From a bacterium (lineage in GTDB: Bacteria; Arandabacterota; Arandabacteria; Arandabacterales; Arandabacteraceae): DNA of 54,162 nucleotides. The position numbers were made by a program, and so were the translations under genes. How positions within the stretch are numbered: position 1 is the stretch's first letter; every line of letters begins with the position of its first letter. Of the stretch, positions 30,598-40,408 are shown piece after piece. The stretch is from positions 1 to 54,162 of the forward strand of contig JALGZP010000007.1 of NCBI GenBank assembly GCA_025774845.1. The letters run 5' to 3'. Below the pieces are notes generated by a model. The model did not search any database. It saw only the letters and a program-made list of their open reading frames with translations, and was not told the origin of the DNA.

Positions 30598-32986
30598 TGC
30601 TCAATCTCTCTTCCAGTTCCTTAAGATGCTGCCTGATCTCCTCGGTTCCCCCCGTCAGCTCAACATACTGCGAGAGATGGTACGCAGCCCGGCGGAGATC
30701 ACCCAGGTGCTGTTCATAGCACATAGCAAGATTCATGTGCGCCTTACCCGACCCGGGTTCAACCCTGAGCTCCGCTTCGAACTCCTCGCAGGCCGTCCCT
30801 ATATCCCCGCGCCTGAAAGCTGTCACTCCTCTTGCGAAGTGGAGCTCGGGCATGGTGGGATCGATTGCGATGGCAGCATCGAAGTGCCTCCCGGCCTCGT
30901 CCAGCCTGCCGCTGTTAAAATATACGGTCCCCGCCTGATAGTGTGCAACAGTTGAGGTCCCGTCGATCCGGACGGCGCGGATGTAGGCCTCAAGCGCCCT
31001 GTCGGCCAGCCCGACCGCAAGCAGGTTATCACCCCTCAGAAGGTAGCCGTCGGAAGCCCTCTCGTCCATGGATCGCCGGTTGCCCGTCCAGACCCGTCTG
31101 CGCGGCAGCAGGTTGAGCAGGGCGTCGAGCTGCCCCCTGGTCTGCTCCGTGAACGAGGGATCATCCCTCAACGACCCGAGCAGTGCTTCCGCCTCATCGA
31201 ACCTGGCCGTCTCATAGTAAATGCTGGCTTTCCCAAGCTTCGCAAGCCCGTAGTCGCTCTTGAGCTCGATGGCCCGCTCCATCATCAGGAGCGCTGAGTC
31301 GTTGACTGCCTCCTCGGTGTAGACCAGACCCAGGTTGTAGTAAGCCTTGGCATAAGCAGGATCCAGTTCCAGCGTACGCAGGAGTTCGGTTTTTGCCTCG
31401 CCGTAGCTTCCGATTCGTGAAAGCAGTATCCCCGCGTTCAGATGGGCGGCGGTGAGGTCCTGATCAAGATCCAGTGCCTTCCGGTAGCTGTCCATCGCGG
31501 CGGTCATATTGTTCTTCTTCTCATGTATAACACCCAGCCTGTAGTACGACTGGGCGTAGCCACTCATGGGATCGATCATATAGAAATTCACATGCACAAG
31601 GATGTAAAGAGCGACCAGGCCCCCTATCGAAAAGGCAAGCGGCCCGTATTCGCGTCTGGCTCCACGGGAAACGCACCAGGCAACGGCATAACCCGCGAAT
31701 ACCATGAGCGCGGGGACTATGGGGAGCCTGTACCGGGCAACAACGAAAAAGGCGACAATCGTAAATGCATAAGACATTGCGAAGAGGAAAAGAAGCCAGG
31801 CCTCCTTCCTGCGTCTCAGGGCCAGGACCATCCCTAGTATCGCAAGCGGGCAGACCACGCCATACGTCGGAGACGGGATCCTCAGGAGCCAGGAATACCT
31901 CTTCTCGAAGGGCAGATGCTCGATCTGTGGAATCTCATAGACCGACCAGAAGAGAAACATCTTACGTACCATGTTTGATGCGAACTGTCCCGGCCGGCTC
32001 CCGACATGGTCTAGTGCACGGCCTGTCCAGTAGGCTGATACCTCCGAAGGCTTGAGGTCCCGCCCGACGGCGGCCTCCGCAATCGTCCGTCCTGAGGGAT
32101 CGGTATAGATGTCAAGCCCCTCCGGCTTGACATAGGCGCCGGTTGACTTCTCGTTGTTTCCGATATAAAGGTTGATGCCGGCATTGGAAGTGAGCGGTAC
32201 AAAGTCCCCGCCAACAGCAGCGTTACGCACCGTGATAGGTCCCACCACGATGGCAACACCTGCCACGAAGAGCACCGCCTTTTTAAGCCGGACCCCGAAC
32301 CGCTCACTGCCGTAAAGAAGGAGAAAGCCGACCGCAAACGGTCCGAACACGAGTACGCTTGCATTACCGGTTGCGGAAAGGCCGGCGCACAGACCGGCGA
32401 TGACAAAGGCCTTCGAGTCCTCCCTTGTCACACCGCGGTAGAGAAAGTAGAGCATCAGGGTGTTGAGCAGGGTTGCGAGCACCGGAAACAGAATCGAGTT
32501 ATCGTAGAAGATGAAGGGCACGTAAAGGGCGGCCAGGAAGCCTGCAATCAGGCCGACGACAACACCGAAACACTCGCGGCCAAGAAGGTAGGCAACCCCT
32601 GCGGTCAAGCCTCCCAGCACGCTCTGGACGATCTTGACGACAACCAGGTTGGGGCCTGCCAACTTATAGATCACGGCCAGGAAGTAGGAATACAGGGGCC
32701 CCATGAAGAACACTTCATCCCCAACCCAGTCCCCCGCAGAGATCTCCTTTGCCCAGAGATCATAGAATCTCGAATCGAGATCCAGGTGATCGAAAAAGGG
32801 GCTCTGTCTGGAAACAAGTGCGTAGGCCACCCGCAGGAGCACCGCAACGCCGAAAACACACAGGAAAGGCAGCCAGTGCGAATCGATCCGGCGTCGCCCT
32901 TTTCGCGGCGCCGGTCTCTGAGCCGCCGGGTCTCCCCTCTTAGCCTTGCTTCCGGCTCTTCTGCCGGAACCCTTTTTTCGTCCCAT
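30584..32986 (-). CDS. Polytopic GT-C glycosyltransferase-like protein with TPR tail
   Basis: ATG 32986 (a TTG at 32992 is possible); 800 residues. A very basic N-terminus (KRGDPAAQRPAPRKGRRR) precedes about 10-11 membrane helices. The first extracytoplasmic loop has HLDLDSRFYDLWAKEIS and MGPLYSYFLAVIY, the GT39/ArnT-like pattern with acidic residues in loop 1. From about residue 490 there are around eight TPR units (SYYRLGVIHEKKNNMTAAMD, then AKAYYNLGLVYTEEAV). O-GlcNAc-transferase-like and Tmtc-type proteins also combine membrane GT-C cores with TPRs, so the TPRs may present protein acceptors. The gene overlaps its upstream neighbour by 47 bp, with a weak ribosome-binding site, which implies coupling. 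Confidence 0.8.
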   Translation of the reverse strand: MGRKKGSGRRAGSKAKRGDPAAQRPAPRKGRRRIDSHWLPFLCVFGVAVLLRVAYALVSRQSPFFDHLDLDSRFYDLWAKEISAGDWVGDEVFFMGPLYSYFLAVIYKLAGPNLVVVKIVQSVLGGLTAGVAYLLGRECFGVVVGLIAGFLAALYVPFIFYDNSILFPVLATLLNTLMLYFLYRGVTREDSKAFVIAGLCAGLSATGNASVLVFGPFAVGFLLLYGSERFGVRLKKAVLFVAGVAIVVGPITVRNAAVGGDFVPLTSNAGINLYIGNNEKSTGAYVKPEGLDIYTDPSGRTIAEAAVGRDLKPSEVSAYWTGRALDHVGSRPGQFASNMVRKMFLFWSVYEIPQIEHLPFEKRYSWLLRIPSPTYGVVCPLAILGMVLALRRRKEAWLLFLFAMSYAFTIVAFFVVARYRLPIVPALMVFAGYAVAWCVSRGARREYGPLAFSIGGLVALYILVHVNFYMIDPMSGYAQSYYRLGVIHEKKNNMTAAMDSYRKALDLDQDLTAAHLNAGILLSRIGSYGEAKTELLRTLELDPAYAKAYYNLGLVYTEEAVNDSALLMMERAIELKSDYGLAKLGKASIYYETARFDEAEALLGSLRDDPSFTEQTRGQLDALLNLLPRRRVWTGNRRSMDERASDGYLLRGDNLLAVGLADRALEAYIRAVRIDGTSTVAHYQAGTVYFNSGRLDEAGRHFDAAIAIDPTMPELHFARGVTAFRRGDIGTACEEFEAELRVEPGSGKAHMNLAMCYEQHLGDLRRAAYHLSQYVELTGGTEEIRQHLKELEERLSNEND

Positions 32987-35390
32987 AGACAATACTCAGA
33001 ATGATCCCCAGACACGTCAGTCCAAGCCCGAGTTTGAAACTCATCGGCCGGAACTTCATCACGACGCTGTGGTCTCCGGCCGGGAGCTGTACCGCGCGGA
33101 AACCCAGATCCGTTTTCAGAATGGGCTGTCTCATGCCGTCGACATCGGCAACCCACCCAGGGTAGTATGTATCCTGAAATAGAAGAAAGCAATCCTTCTC
33201 GGCCTTGACCTCCAGCTCCACCATCTCGGGTTCATACCTCACTATTTCGCACCGCCCGCAGATCAGGGAGTCTATATGTTTGAGACCCGGCATCAGGTTG
33301 AGTAGCGGCGGCCCGCCACCCGGAGGACGACGGAAAAACCCCGGGCCGACCAGGTCCCTGTCAACACAGAGGCCCTTTGGAAGCGCGCCCGCGTTCTCGT
33401 ACACATACATATCGCCACCCCGTAGAAGGCGATACCCGGTACGTACCGGCTCGTTCGACGGTCCATCCAGTGAATCGGCCGCCACCAGGTACCTGACACA
33501 CATGAGGTCACCGACGGCACCGGTGGCAGGACCCATCGCCGGCTCAGTATCGCCTGACGACATCACAAGCCTCAGACGATCGGTGTATGCGTCGGGCAGG
33601 ACCGCGTTCGTTCCACCAAACATGGGTATGCCGTAGATCTGGGGTATATTGGAGGGCAGCGCCGACTCCGGCGCTTCGAGATTTCCGATTCTCCACCGCC
33701 CGGGTTCGTCAAGCAGACTCTTGAGATCTTCGATCCCCTGCGTGGGAGCCAGACTTTCACCGGGCTGACTCACGTAGTATCGCCGGGCCGTCAGACCTGC
33801 ATCGGCAAGGATCGTCAAAACGAGAATGACCCCTGCGCCGAAAGCGATTCTCGGTTTGGACCGGAATCTTACGGAGAGGATCAGGGAGACAAGACCCACA
33901 ATGCCAAAGACAAGCGCCCTGGCTATCTGGCGGTGCTCAAAACTGAGCCACCGGTCGGTCCCCGAACCCAGCCACTCGCGAAGTTTGAATCCACTCTGGT
34001 GGAACCATTTCTCGGCAAGGAGCTCAGAGGCTTTGCGCGAGAAGCCTGAGATAAGATCCGGTCCCTTTGCCACAAACACTGCCGAACCCACCAGAAGGGC
34101 TGCGACAATCACAATGGCCGTGATCACGAAGTACCGCCTCTGGCGCCGGTCGGTTGAGAGACAGACCATTGAAAGCCCCTTACCCGCCAGCGCCGCAAGC
34201 GCGAAACATGCGATCACCGATATCCTGTCCATCTGGGAGTAGGTTGCAAGCGGGAGCAGCACGGAAGCGATCTTAAACAGGAACACACTCGTCCCCACTC
34301 CGACACTCACGAGGAGAAGCACGGTCAGCGCCCGTATGTGACGCGACACCCTGATGAACACCATGCCGGAAAGAGCAACCAGGAGAGCCGTAACACCGCA
34401 ATAGATCATCAGCCCGGAATTGTACGGGTGTACCGTGCCTCTCACGACACCCGTCCAGCTGGTGCCGTCTATGGGATTACCGAAGAAGTCCGGGACGACG
34501 GCCCTTATGAGAAAGACCGGGTGCCAGAGATGAGCCTGTCTCATACTGTCGAGACTGAGTCCCTGACCCTGGGCGTTCCTTAAGAATTCAGCGAACGGCA
34601 CAAGCTGAATCGCAACTACAAGACCGGACAAGACGGCCGAGACTACGAGTATTCTCACCTTCCCAAGCGCCACACGCATCTCGCGGCCGGCAAGGGCCTC
34701 GATCGAATCACAGATGACATAGACAACAAGGGCGGCCGCGCCATAGAGGAAGAGCTGAGGCATTCCTGCGAGATACCCGAGGCTCAGGAAGACGGTCAGG
34801 AGCAGCGTACCCGTACGCTCTGATATCTTCGCCCTCTCATAGCCATAGAAGAAGAAAGGAATCCAGCTCGCCGCAGCCACAAAGGTGGGATGACCCATTC
34901 TCAAGAAGAAGAACGAGGAGAAGCCATACGCGAATGCTCCGGCCATTGAGCCCGGACCGGATGTGCCGATTATCCTCAGGAAGAGATACATACCGAGCAT
35001 AGCCAGGAGGAAATGAATGGCGACGTCGTAACCTAGGGCGCGGGCAGGATCGAATACAGTAAGCACGAGTGAAACCGGATAGACCACCCTCGCCTGTGGG
35101 TCGGCGAAGAACGGGCTCCCGCCGAAGGCATACGGGTTCCAGAGTGGCAGATCACCTCCCTGAACCCGTCGTTTGAGCTCAACGCCTCTGGGAAGATACG
35201 TACGGGCTGAATCCGTCCGGTAGGTGCGCTCCGCAATCTGTTCGTCATCCGCATGGCGGAGCCACGGCTGCCAGAGGAAGGTATTGCACGTGAGGAGTAC
35301 CCGGTTACCGAACAGCACGTCTCCGAAGAAGACACACACGGTGACGGCGAGAAGCACTATCACCACGGCCGTGCGGATGCCGCTGCCCAT
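32940..35390 (-). CDS. YfhO-family membrane glycosyltransferase, copy A
   Basis: ATG 35390 is chosen because GAGGTGG lies 5 nt upstream; the GTG at 35399 is within that site. 816 residues with about 12-13 membrane helices. YfhO features: a long first loop with RTDSARTYLPRGVELKRRVQ and LPLWNPYAFGGSPFFADPQ, SFFFLRMGHPTFVAAASWIP, and a C-terminal extracytoplasmic domain containing FQDTYYPGWVADVDG and DHSVVMKFRP before a last helix. Bacillus YfhO works with a GT2 (CsbB) and a flippase to glycosylate lipoteichoic acid from a polyprenyl-phosphate sugar. Here the acceptor must differ. The upstream stop is 10 bp from the start. A second YfhO (37978-40401) lies three genes upstream. Confidence 0.85.
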   Translation of the reverse strand: MGSGIRTAVVIVLLAVTVCVFFGDVLFGNRVLLTCNTFLWQPWLRHADDEQIAERTYRTDSARTYLPRGVELKRRVQGGDLPLWNPYAFGGSPFFADPQARVVYPVSLVLTVFDPARALGYDVAIHFLLAMLGMYLFLRIIGTSGPGSMAGAFAYGFSSFFFLRMGHPTFVAAASWIPFFFYGYERAKISERTGTLLLTVFLSLGYLAGMPQLFLYGAAALVVYVICDSIEALAGREMRVALGKVRILVVSAVLSGLVVAIQLVPFAEFLRNAQGQGLSLDSMRQAHLWHPVFLIRAVVPDFFGNPIDGTSWTGVVRGTVHPYNSGLMIYCGVTALLVALSGMVFIRVSRHIRALTVLLLVSVGVGTSVFLFKIASVLLPLATYSQMDRISVIACFALAALAGKGLSMVCLSTDRRQRRYFVITAIVIVAALLVGSAVFVAKGPDLISGFSRKASELLAEKWFHQSGFKLREWLGSGTDRWLSFEHRQIARALVFGIVGLVSLILSVRFRSKPRIAFGAGVILVLTILADAGLTARRYYVSQPGESLAPTQGIEDLKSLLDEPGRWRIGNLEAPESALPSNIPQIYGIPMFGGTNAVLPDAYTDRLRLVMSSGDTEPAMGPATGAVGDLMCVRYLVAADSLDGPSNEPVRTGYRLLRGGDMYVYENAGALPKGLCVDRDLVGPGFFRRPPGGGPPLLNLMPGLKHIDSLICGRCEIVRYEPEMVELEVKAEKDCFLLFQDTYYPGWVADVDGMRQPILKTDLGFRAVQLPAGDHSVVMKFRPMSFKLGLGLTCLGIILSIVYGTKKGFRQKSRKQG

Positions 35391-35400
35391 AGCTACCACC

Positions 35401-36363
35401 TCATGATTTTGAAATGAACTGGCGTGTCCCGTAGAGCACGCCGCCTAACAGCGCAAAACCGAAGAAGATCACATATACCACGACCGCAAAGGCAAACCCC
35501 ATGCTGTCTTCAACACCAAACTGCCTCAGCATCGTAACGAAGGCCGCCTCCCTGACCCCTATACCGCTTATGGAAATCGGTATCATCCTCACGAACTCGA
35601 CAACGGGCACAATCAGAAGAAGCGAGGTGAAGCTGAGTTCGATGGAGAAGGCTTTGCCGACGAAGTAGCACCCGCAAATCCAGGAGAACCTCGAGAGTAC
35701 AGATATGCCGACTGCCTGGTAGATGGCGGACTTGCAGTCCCTGTAAGTCACTACGGCTTCATACGCGTTCTCAAGCCGCTCTCTCACCCTGAACCGCCCC
35801 AGCAGACCGAGCACGGGATCGAGCAGGCGTGAAAGTGTTCGCGCAACCGGTCTCTGCAGCATCACATAGCCCCCGGCAAAGGTGGCCGTCGTGATTAACC
35901 CGACCGTGAGCACGAGCCGCCACTCCGTGAGCTGGCCGGCAACGAACGGTATGGAAACCAGGCCGACAGGCAACAGGACAAAGAAACCGGCCAGACGCTC
36001 GACGATCACCGAAGCCAGAGCATCGGCAGGTCTACCGGTATCGCCCGAAACTGCTATCGCACGAGCGAAGTCGCCGCCCACGCTGGTGGGCAGGAAAGAA
36101 CTGAAGAAGATTCCCATAAGGTAGTAGTAGACAAGTCTGGCGAGCGGGATGTCCATACCCTTGGCCCTCAAGACCACCTTCCATCTCACCGAGTTTGTGA
36201 AGATCATGCCGAAGATCATAACGACGGCAAGAACGATCGGAAAGGCTCTAACGGCGCTCAGGTGGTGAAGGATCTGATCCAGATTGAGCCGGACGACCAG
36301 GTATATGATCAGCCCCGCACTCACAGCGAATCGCAGTATCTTCAGTGCCAGTGACCGGTTCAT
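35401..36363 (-). CDS. Lysylphosphatidylglycerol synthase TM-region / UPF0104 family membrane protein (possible flippase)
   Basis: 320 residues and about 8 membrane helices, with the UPF0104 landmarks: SAGLIIYLVVRLNLDQILHHL at the start, NSVRWKVVLRAKGMDIPLARL, YLMGIFFSSFLPTSVGGDFARA and PISISGIGVREAAFV. This family is the membrane half of MprF without the synthase half. Members are proposed lipid flippases or transporters of polyprenyl-linked intermediates. In this set it is the only candidate to move a lipid-linked sugar across the membrane. Its ATG overlaps the upstream gene's TGA (ATGA), and AGGAG lies just before it. Confidence 0.88.
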   Translation of the reverse strand: MNRSLALKILRFAVSAGLIIYLVVRLNLDQILHHLSAVRAFPIVLAVVMIFGMIFTNSVRWKVVLRAKGMDIPLARLVYYYLMGIFFSSFLPTSVGGDFARAIAVSGDTGRPADALASVIVERLAGFFVLLPVGLVSIPFVAGQLTEWRLVLTVGLITTATFAGGYVMLQRPVARTLSRLLDPVLGLLGRFRVRERLENAYEAVVTYRDCKSAIYQAVGISVLSRFSWICGCYFVGKAFSIELSFTSLLLIVPVVEFVRMIPISISGIGVREAAFVTMLRQFGVEDSMGFAFAVVVYVIFFGFALLGGVLYGTRQFISKS

Positions 36364-37991
36364 GTTCTCCTGCGCAGGATCTTCACGGAGCCGATGCGAT
36401 CCACCTCGATGTAATTCTCAAGAATCCACTTCCTGACGCGTGCCCCGTACTCGCTGAAGGCCCGCTTGGTCCGGCCGATCTTTGCCCCCTCAAAGGGCTC
36501 GGTGAGAAAGATGTAAGTGGTCCCATGAGATTCTATGTCTTCAATGTAACGGTCTTCTTCCGCAGGCTCGAGTGCGCGCCTGTAATGGGCATAGCGGGTG
36601 GGGTTCTTTCTGTCAAAGAGAAAATAGATCATCTGCAGTTGAGGCACCGCGAGAACATAATCACCAGGCAAGGTGTGGGCATCGAGGTAACTCTTGACGG
36701 CCGTGAAGAAACTCGCTTCGATCTTCCGGACGTAAACCGGGGCGCGCTCGAGACCGAGATCGGTGTCATTGCCCATTCGCAGGAGGGCCGATCCGATGTA
36801 TTCGGTATCCCCTATTGATACCCCTTCCCTCGCGAACCTTGCCGCCGTCCGGCTGTCCGTGCTCCCTACGGTGCAACCAAATGCGGCCCAGAAGAGGAGG
36901 ACGGGGCCTGCAAGCAACAGCCCGCCCTTAAGCGCCCAGCGCCTGCTCGATCCGGGATCCCACCCGGATGTGAGATAAGAATAAGTCGAGGCCAGTACAA
37001 TCGGAACAAGCAGGTAGACATACTGCATCGTTTGAAGAAGATGCCCGATGTCGGAGCGCCATACACTCTGGTTGAAGGCAAGGACCGACGCTATCGTTAT
37101 GACAACGAGGTCCGTCAGTCTCCTGCTCAAACCCGGGGTCACGAAGTTTTTTATGATCACGACCGCAGCCAGGACGTACGCCGCAAACGGCACGTAGAAG
37201 AGAAGTCTCACGGGAAGGATGTATCCGAGATACTGAGAGTCGACCCCGGCCCGGGCAGCCAGCCCCGGGTAGGGTATCCGGTTTGTCATGTTATCTATCA
37301 TGCCGTCCCTGGTGATCTTGTGAACCATCGGTCCGAGTGCTCCCTGCGCGTGGAAATAGAGCACCACCGGTACGATGACGATCACGATGCCGGCAAGCAG
37401 ACATGCAAGCCGCCGGATGAGTACGGAAAACCCTTCGCGCCGCTCAAGCTCCCTGAGGAGCATTCCTGCCACACCGCCTATCACGGCAACACCGGCAACA
37501 TCCTGTCTGAAGAGCGCGCACAACCCGACAACCACACCACACAGGACCAGGTACGAGAGACTTCTGTGGATTGACCTCATGACGACGTACGCGGCCAGGA
37601 ACCCCAGACTCGAGAAGAAGACCTTGTGCCACGGTCCAGGAGCAATCATGATCAATACCGGTGCGAGATATGCGAAACCGTTCTTAACCACCGAACGCAC
37701 GATCAGAAATGCAAGACCGCACTTCAGGGCCTGGAGAAGCGCAAACAACACCCGCTCGACAAGTATGTTCTTGCCGAAGACTCCGAATGCCGCAGCAACC
37801 AGGTAGAACCGGCCGGGAGCATAGGTGTGATGGAAGTCCCTGTAGATTACCTGACCCTCCATGATCTTCTCCACACCGTCGAGAAGATAGCCCTCGTCAT
37901 AGGCAAGACCGTATCGTGAGTAGGACAGGAAGTAACCGAAGGTGACCGCGAAGATCACAAGTGCGATCACGTAGGTCTTACGTCGGGTCAT
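36360..37991 (-). CDS. Polytopic GT-C glycosyltransferase-like protein (GT39-like)
   Basis: 543 residues, about 11 helices. Loop 1 has the diagnostic GLAYDEGYLLDGVEKIMEGQ (Asp-Glu) and YRDFHHTYAPGRFYL. GT-C enzymes of the PMT/ArnT type use this acidic pair with a polyprenyl-phosphate sugar. A short soluble C-terminal domain (about residues 430-543) contains PGDYVLAVPQLQMIYFLFDR and ESHGTTYIFLTEP. The start overlaps the upstream YfhO by 14 bp and the stop overlaps the UPF0104 start by 4 bp, so the three genes are clearly co-translated. Acceptor unknown. Confidence 0.8.
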   Translation of the reverse strand: MTRRKTYVIALVIFAVTFGYFLSYSRYGLAYDEGYLLDGVEKIMEGQVIYRDFHHTYAPGRFYLVAAAFGVFGKNILVERVLFALLQALKCGLAFLIVRSVVKNGFAYLAPVLIMIAPGPWHKVFFSSLGFLAAYVVMRSIHRSLSYLVLCGVVVGLCALFRQDVAGVAVIGGVAGMLLRELERREGFSVLIRRLACLLAGIVIVIVPVVLYFHAQGALGPMVHKITRDGMIDNMTNRIPYPGLAARAGVDSQYLGYILPVRLLFYVPFAAYVLAAVVIIKNFVTPGLSRRLTDLVVITIASVLAFNQSVWRSDIGHLLQTMQYVYLLVPIVLASTYSYLTSGWDPGSSRRWALKGGLLLAGPVLLFWAAFGCTVGSTDSRTAARFAREGVSIGDTEYIGSALLRMGNDTDLGLERAPVYVRKIEASFFTAVKSYLDAHTLPGDYVLAVPQLQMIYFLFDRKNPTRYAHYRRALEPAEEDRYIEDIESHGTTYIFLTEPFEGAKIGRTKRAFSEYGARVRKWILENYIEVDRIGSVKILRRRT

Positions 37992-40401
37992 GGTGTTCCT
38001 GTTTTTCGGGAGCGGACGGCGTCCTGCGCCGGGACGAGATCAGGACCGCCACGAGAGCGATGCCCGCCGCCGAGAAGAGCAGACCGATCCTGAAGAAGTG
38101 TGGCCTGCATTCCATCCTGACCAAACTGTCACCCGGATGGATCCTCACGGCCCGAAGTGCATAGTCCGCCCGGAAGAGCGCCCTTTCGTTTCCGTCAACA
38201 TAGACTCTCCAGCCCGGATAGTAGACATCCGACACGACCAGGTACGATATACGTTCTACCTCCACCCTGATAGTCACGCCGTTGGGATCGTGGTCGATAA
38301 TCTCAGCTGTCCCTGGATCTCCGGCCACAAGACTGTCCGGTTCCTGGTCGGGTTCGCGTCCCTTTCGCCTGGGTTTCAATAGTACCTCTTCGGCCGGCTC
38401 GAACTCGCCGGTTTTCATATACTCGAGTATCTCTTCATGAGTGTCAAAGAACCGGGCACGGTCCACGATAAACGCCCGCGGAAGGTAGTCGTCATTGCGC
38501 AGGGTCACCAACTGGCGCTTGCCGCCTTCGGTCTCCCCCACACTCAATATGTACTTCACATTGAGCAGATCCATGATCTTCGAGTCGAGCGCCGCCCGAT
38601 CCGTTACCGGCCCGATCCGTCTCCTCAACGCCGCATTGCCGGCCGCGATCATGCTCGAATCGATCACACCGAGCACTTCCATGTAGTGATTGACATTGAG
38701 CGCATCATAACCGTGCATATCGTCGATGCCGACCAGTGTCGCCGTGTTTGCGGGTATGACATTGGCGCCATACTTTGCGATCCGCCATAACCCCTTGTCG
38801 GCTTTGAGACTCTCAACATACGAACTTGCCGGAAGCACCTCGTCGGCGGGCTGGGAAACCTTGAATGTAAGCCCGTTGGACATGAGATCGACCAGGAGAA
38901 CTGCCCCTGCGGCAACAAAGAACAGGTTCCGGGAAACCCGGTGCCTGCTCCTTAAGAGAAGCAGGACGCCACTCAGTACGGCGATTATGGTGAAACCCCA
39001 GATCTTCCTCGGCGCGTATGCAAGATATGCATCTCTCGAAACGATGCCGCCTACGTTCCGGAGAATGAGATCGATGCCTGTTGAAGAGATCCAGATCGCG
39101 AAGCACGCAGCAAAGGCTATAAAGACCGCACCGGTATAAAAGAGGCGTTTCCTTGCGTGGCCGCCGAGAGCGATATCGAAGCCGTAGCCTGCAAGCATGG
39201 AAATACTGCACATATAGATCAGGATCACCCGGTCGATTCGCGAGAAATTGAAACCGGGCAGCACACGGTAAAACACCGAGAGGAGCCCTGTCCCGAAAAC
39301 CGTGAGCAGGGTGAGTGCGGCGAGCACAACGAAGGGTACCAGCCGCCGGTTGGGATGAGTGAGCGCAAGGACCGCAAGCAGGAGCGGGATGATACCCACA
39401 TACCCCGTGGTGCCGACGTAGTTCTGGGTGAATACCTGCGTGCCTTCGACCTTCTGAAGCGCCTTGCTCAGGACTCCGATCTCCACCGGGTCGCCCAGGA
39501 TGTCAGGTATCAGGTACTTAAGACCGACAAGCCCGTGGTGGGCACTGCTCAGGACCATGTTGAAGGGAAGAACTTTGCGATACGAGAACCTGCTGAGCTC
39601 ATAGGTCGGAAGCAGCTGGAAGGCACAGACAAGACCTGCGACCACAAGTGCAAGCACAAGGAACACCGCTGTCATGTACCGCCATCGTGCCGGCTTCCTC
39701 TTAAGAAGAGCAAGCCTGATTACCAGATAGAGCACCAGCGTGTAAACATTCAGCAGCACCAGTTGCGGGAATCCGGCCAGAATGCAGAGCGAAAGCACCA
39801 GGGCCAGTACACCGCTTCGTCTGAAGCCCGGGGCTTCTATCAAACGCTCGGCGAAGTAAAGCAGCGCCGGCAGCCAGCTTGCCGTCGAAATGAATGTGGG
39901 CTGACCGTATCGTGTTACCATGAAGCCGCAGAATGTGAAACTCAGGGCGGACACAACAGAAGCTCTCCGTGTCAGCCTGAGCTTTCTGGCAAACAGGTAG
40001 GTGAAGATGGCAGCAATGAGGAAGTGCAGATAAAGGAAGAGATCCATCTGGGTCGCGGGGTCGAAGCCGTAGAGCATGAGATTGACGGGATAAAAGACAG
40101 CCGACTGGAAATTCGCAAGGAAAGGGGTCCCTCCGAACTGGTGAGGATTCCAGTAAGGCACCTGGCCCTGCCTGATCATCCTGGTCGCAAAGACCCTCCG
40201 CGGAAAATAAGAGAACGTGCAGTCCGAAGTCACCGAGGCCTGACCGAGCTCCTCCTGGGTCGCATCCGAAAGCCATGGGAAGACATTGGTGAGCCGGAAA
40301 GTCACCAGTGTCCGGTCGGTAAAGATCTCCTGGGCAAAGAAGAGGGTTATAACAAGGATGAGGAAAACAACGGCAAGGACATCTTTACGGGGCTTTCTCA
40401 T
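37978..40401 (-). CDS. YfhO-family membrane glycosyltransferase, copy B
   Basis: 807 residues with about 12-13 helices and the YfhO plan: SDCTFSYFPRRVFATRMIRQ, QVPYWNPHQFGGTPFLANFQ, MVTRYGQPTFISTASWLPAL, and a C-terminal domain with SDVYYPGWRVYVDGN and DSLVRMECRPHFFRIG. Copies A and B share these blocks but differ elsewhere, so they are old paralogues, probably with different sugar or acceptor specificity. It lies 7 bp after the GT2 gene, the likely maker of its polyprenyl-phosphate-sugar donor; the start has only a poor ribosome-binding site and may depend on coupling. Confidence 0.85.
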   Translation of the reverse strand: MRKPRKDVLAVVFLILVITLFFAQEIFTDRTLVTFRLTNVFPWLSDATQEELGQASVTSDCTFSYFPRRVFATRMIRQGQVPYWNPHQFGGTPFLANFQSAVFYPVNLMLYGFDPATQMDLFLYLHFLIAAIFTYLFARKLRLTRRASVVSALSFTFCGFMVTRYGQPTFISTASWLPALLYFAERLIEAPGFRRSGVLALVLSLCILAGFPQLVLLNVYTLVLYLVIRLALLKRKPARWRYMTAVFLVLALVVAGLVCAFQLLPTYELSRFSYRKVLPFNMVLSSAHHGLVGLKYLIPDILGDPVEIGVLSKALQKVEGTQVFTQNYVGTTGYVGIIPLLLAVLALTHPNRRLVPFVVLAALTLLTVFGTGLLSVFYRVLPGFNFSRIDRVILIYMCSISMLAGYGFDIALGGHARKRLFYTGAVFIAFAACFAIWISSTGIDLILRNVGGIVSRDAYLAYAPRKIWGFTIIAVLSGVLLLLRSRHRVSRNLFFVAAGAVLLVDLMSNGLTFKVSQPADEVLPASSYVESLKADKGLWRIAKYGANVIPANTATLVGIDDMHGYDALNVNHYMEVLGVIDSSMIAAGNAALRRRIGPVTDRAALDSKIMDLLNVKYILSVGETEGGKRQLVTLRNDDYLPRAFIVDRARFFDTHEEILEYMKTGEFEPAEEVLLKPRRKGREPDQEPDSLVAGDPGTAEIIDHDPNGVTIRVEVERISYLVVSDVYYPGWRVYVDGNERALFRADYALRAVRIHPGDSLVRMECRPHFFRIGLLFSAAGIALVAVLISSRRRTPSAPEKQEHHDPT

Positions 40402-40408
40402 ACTGTGA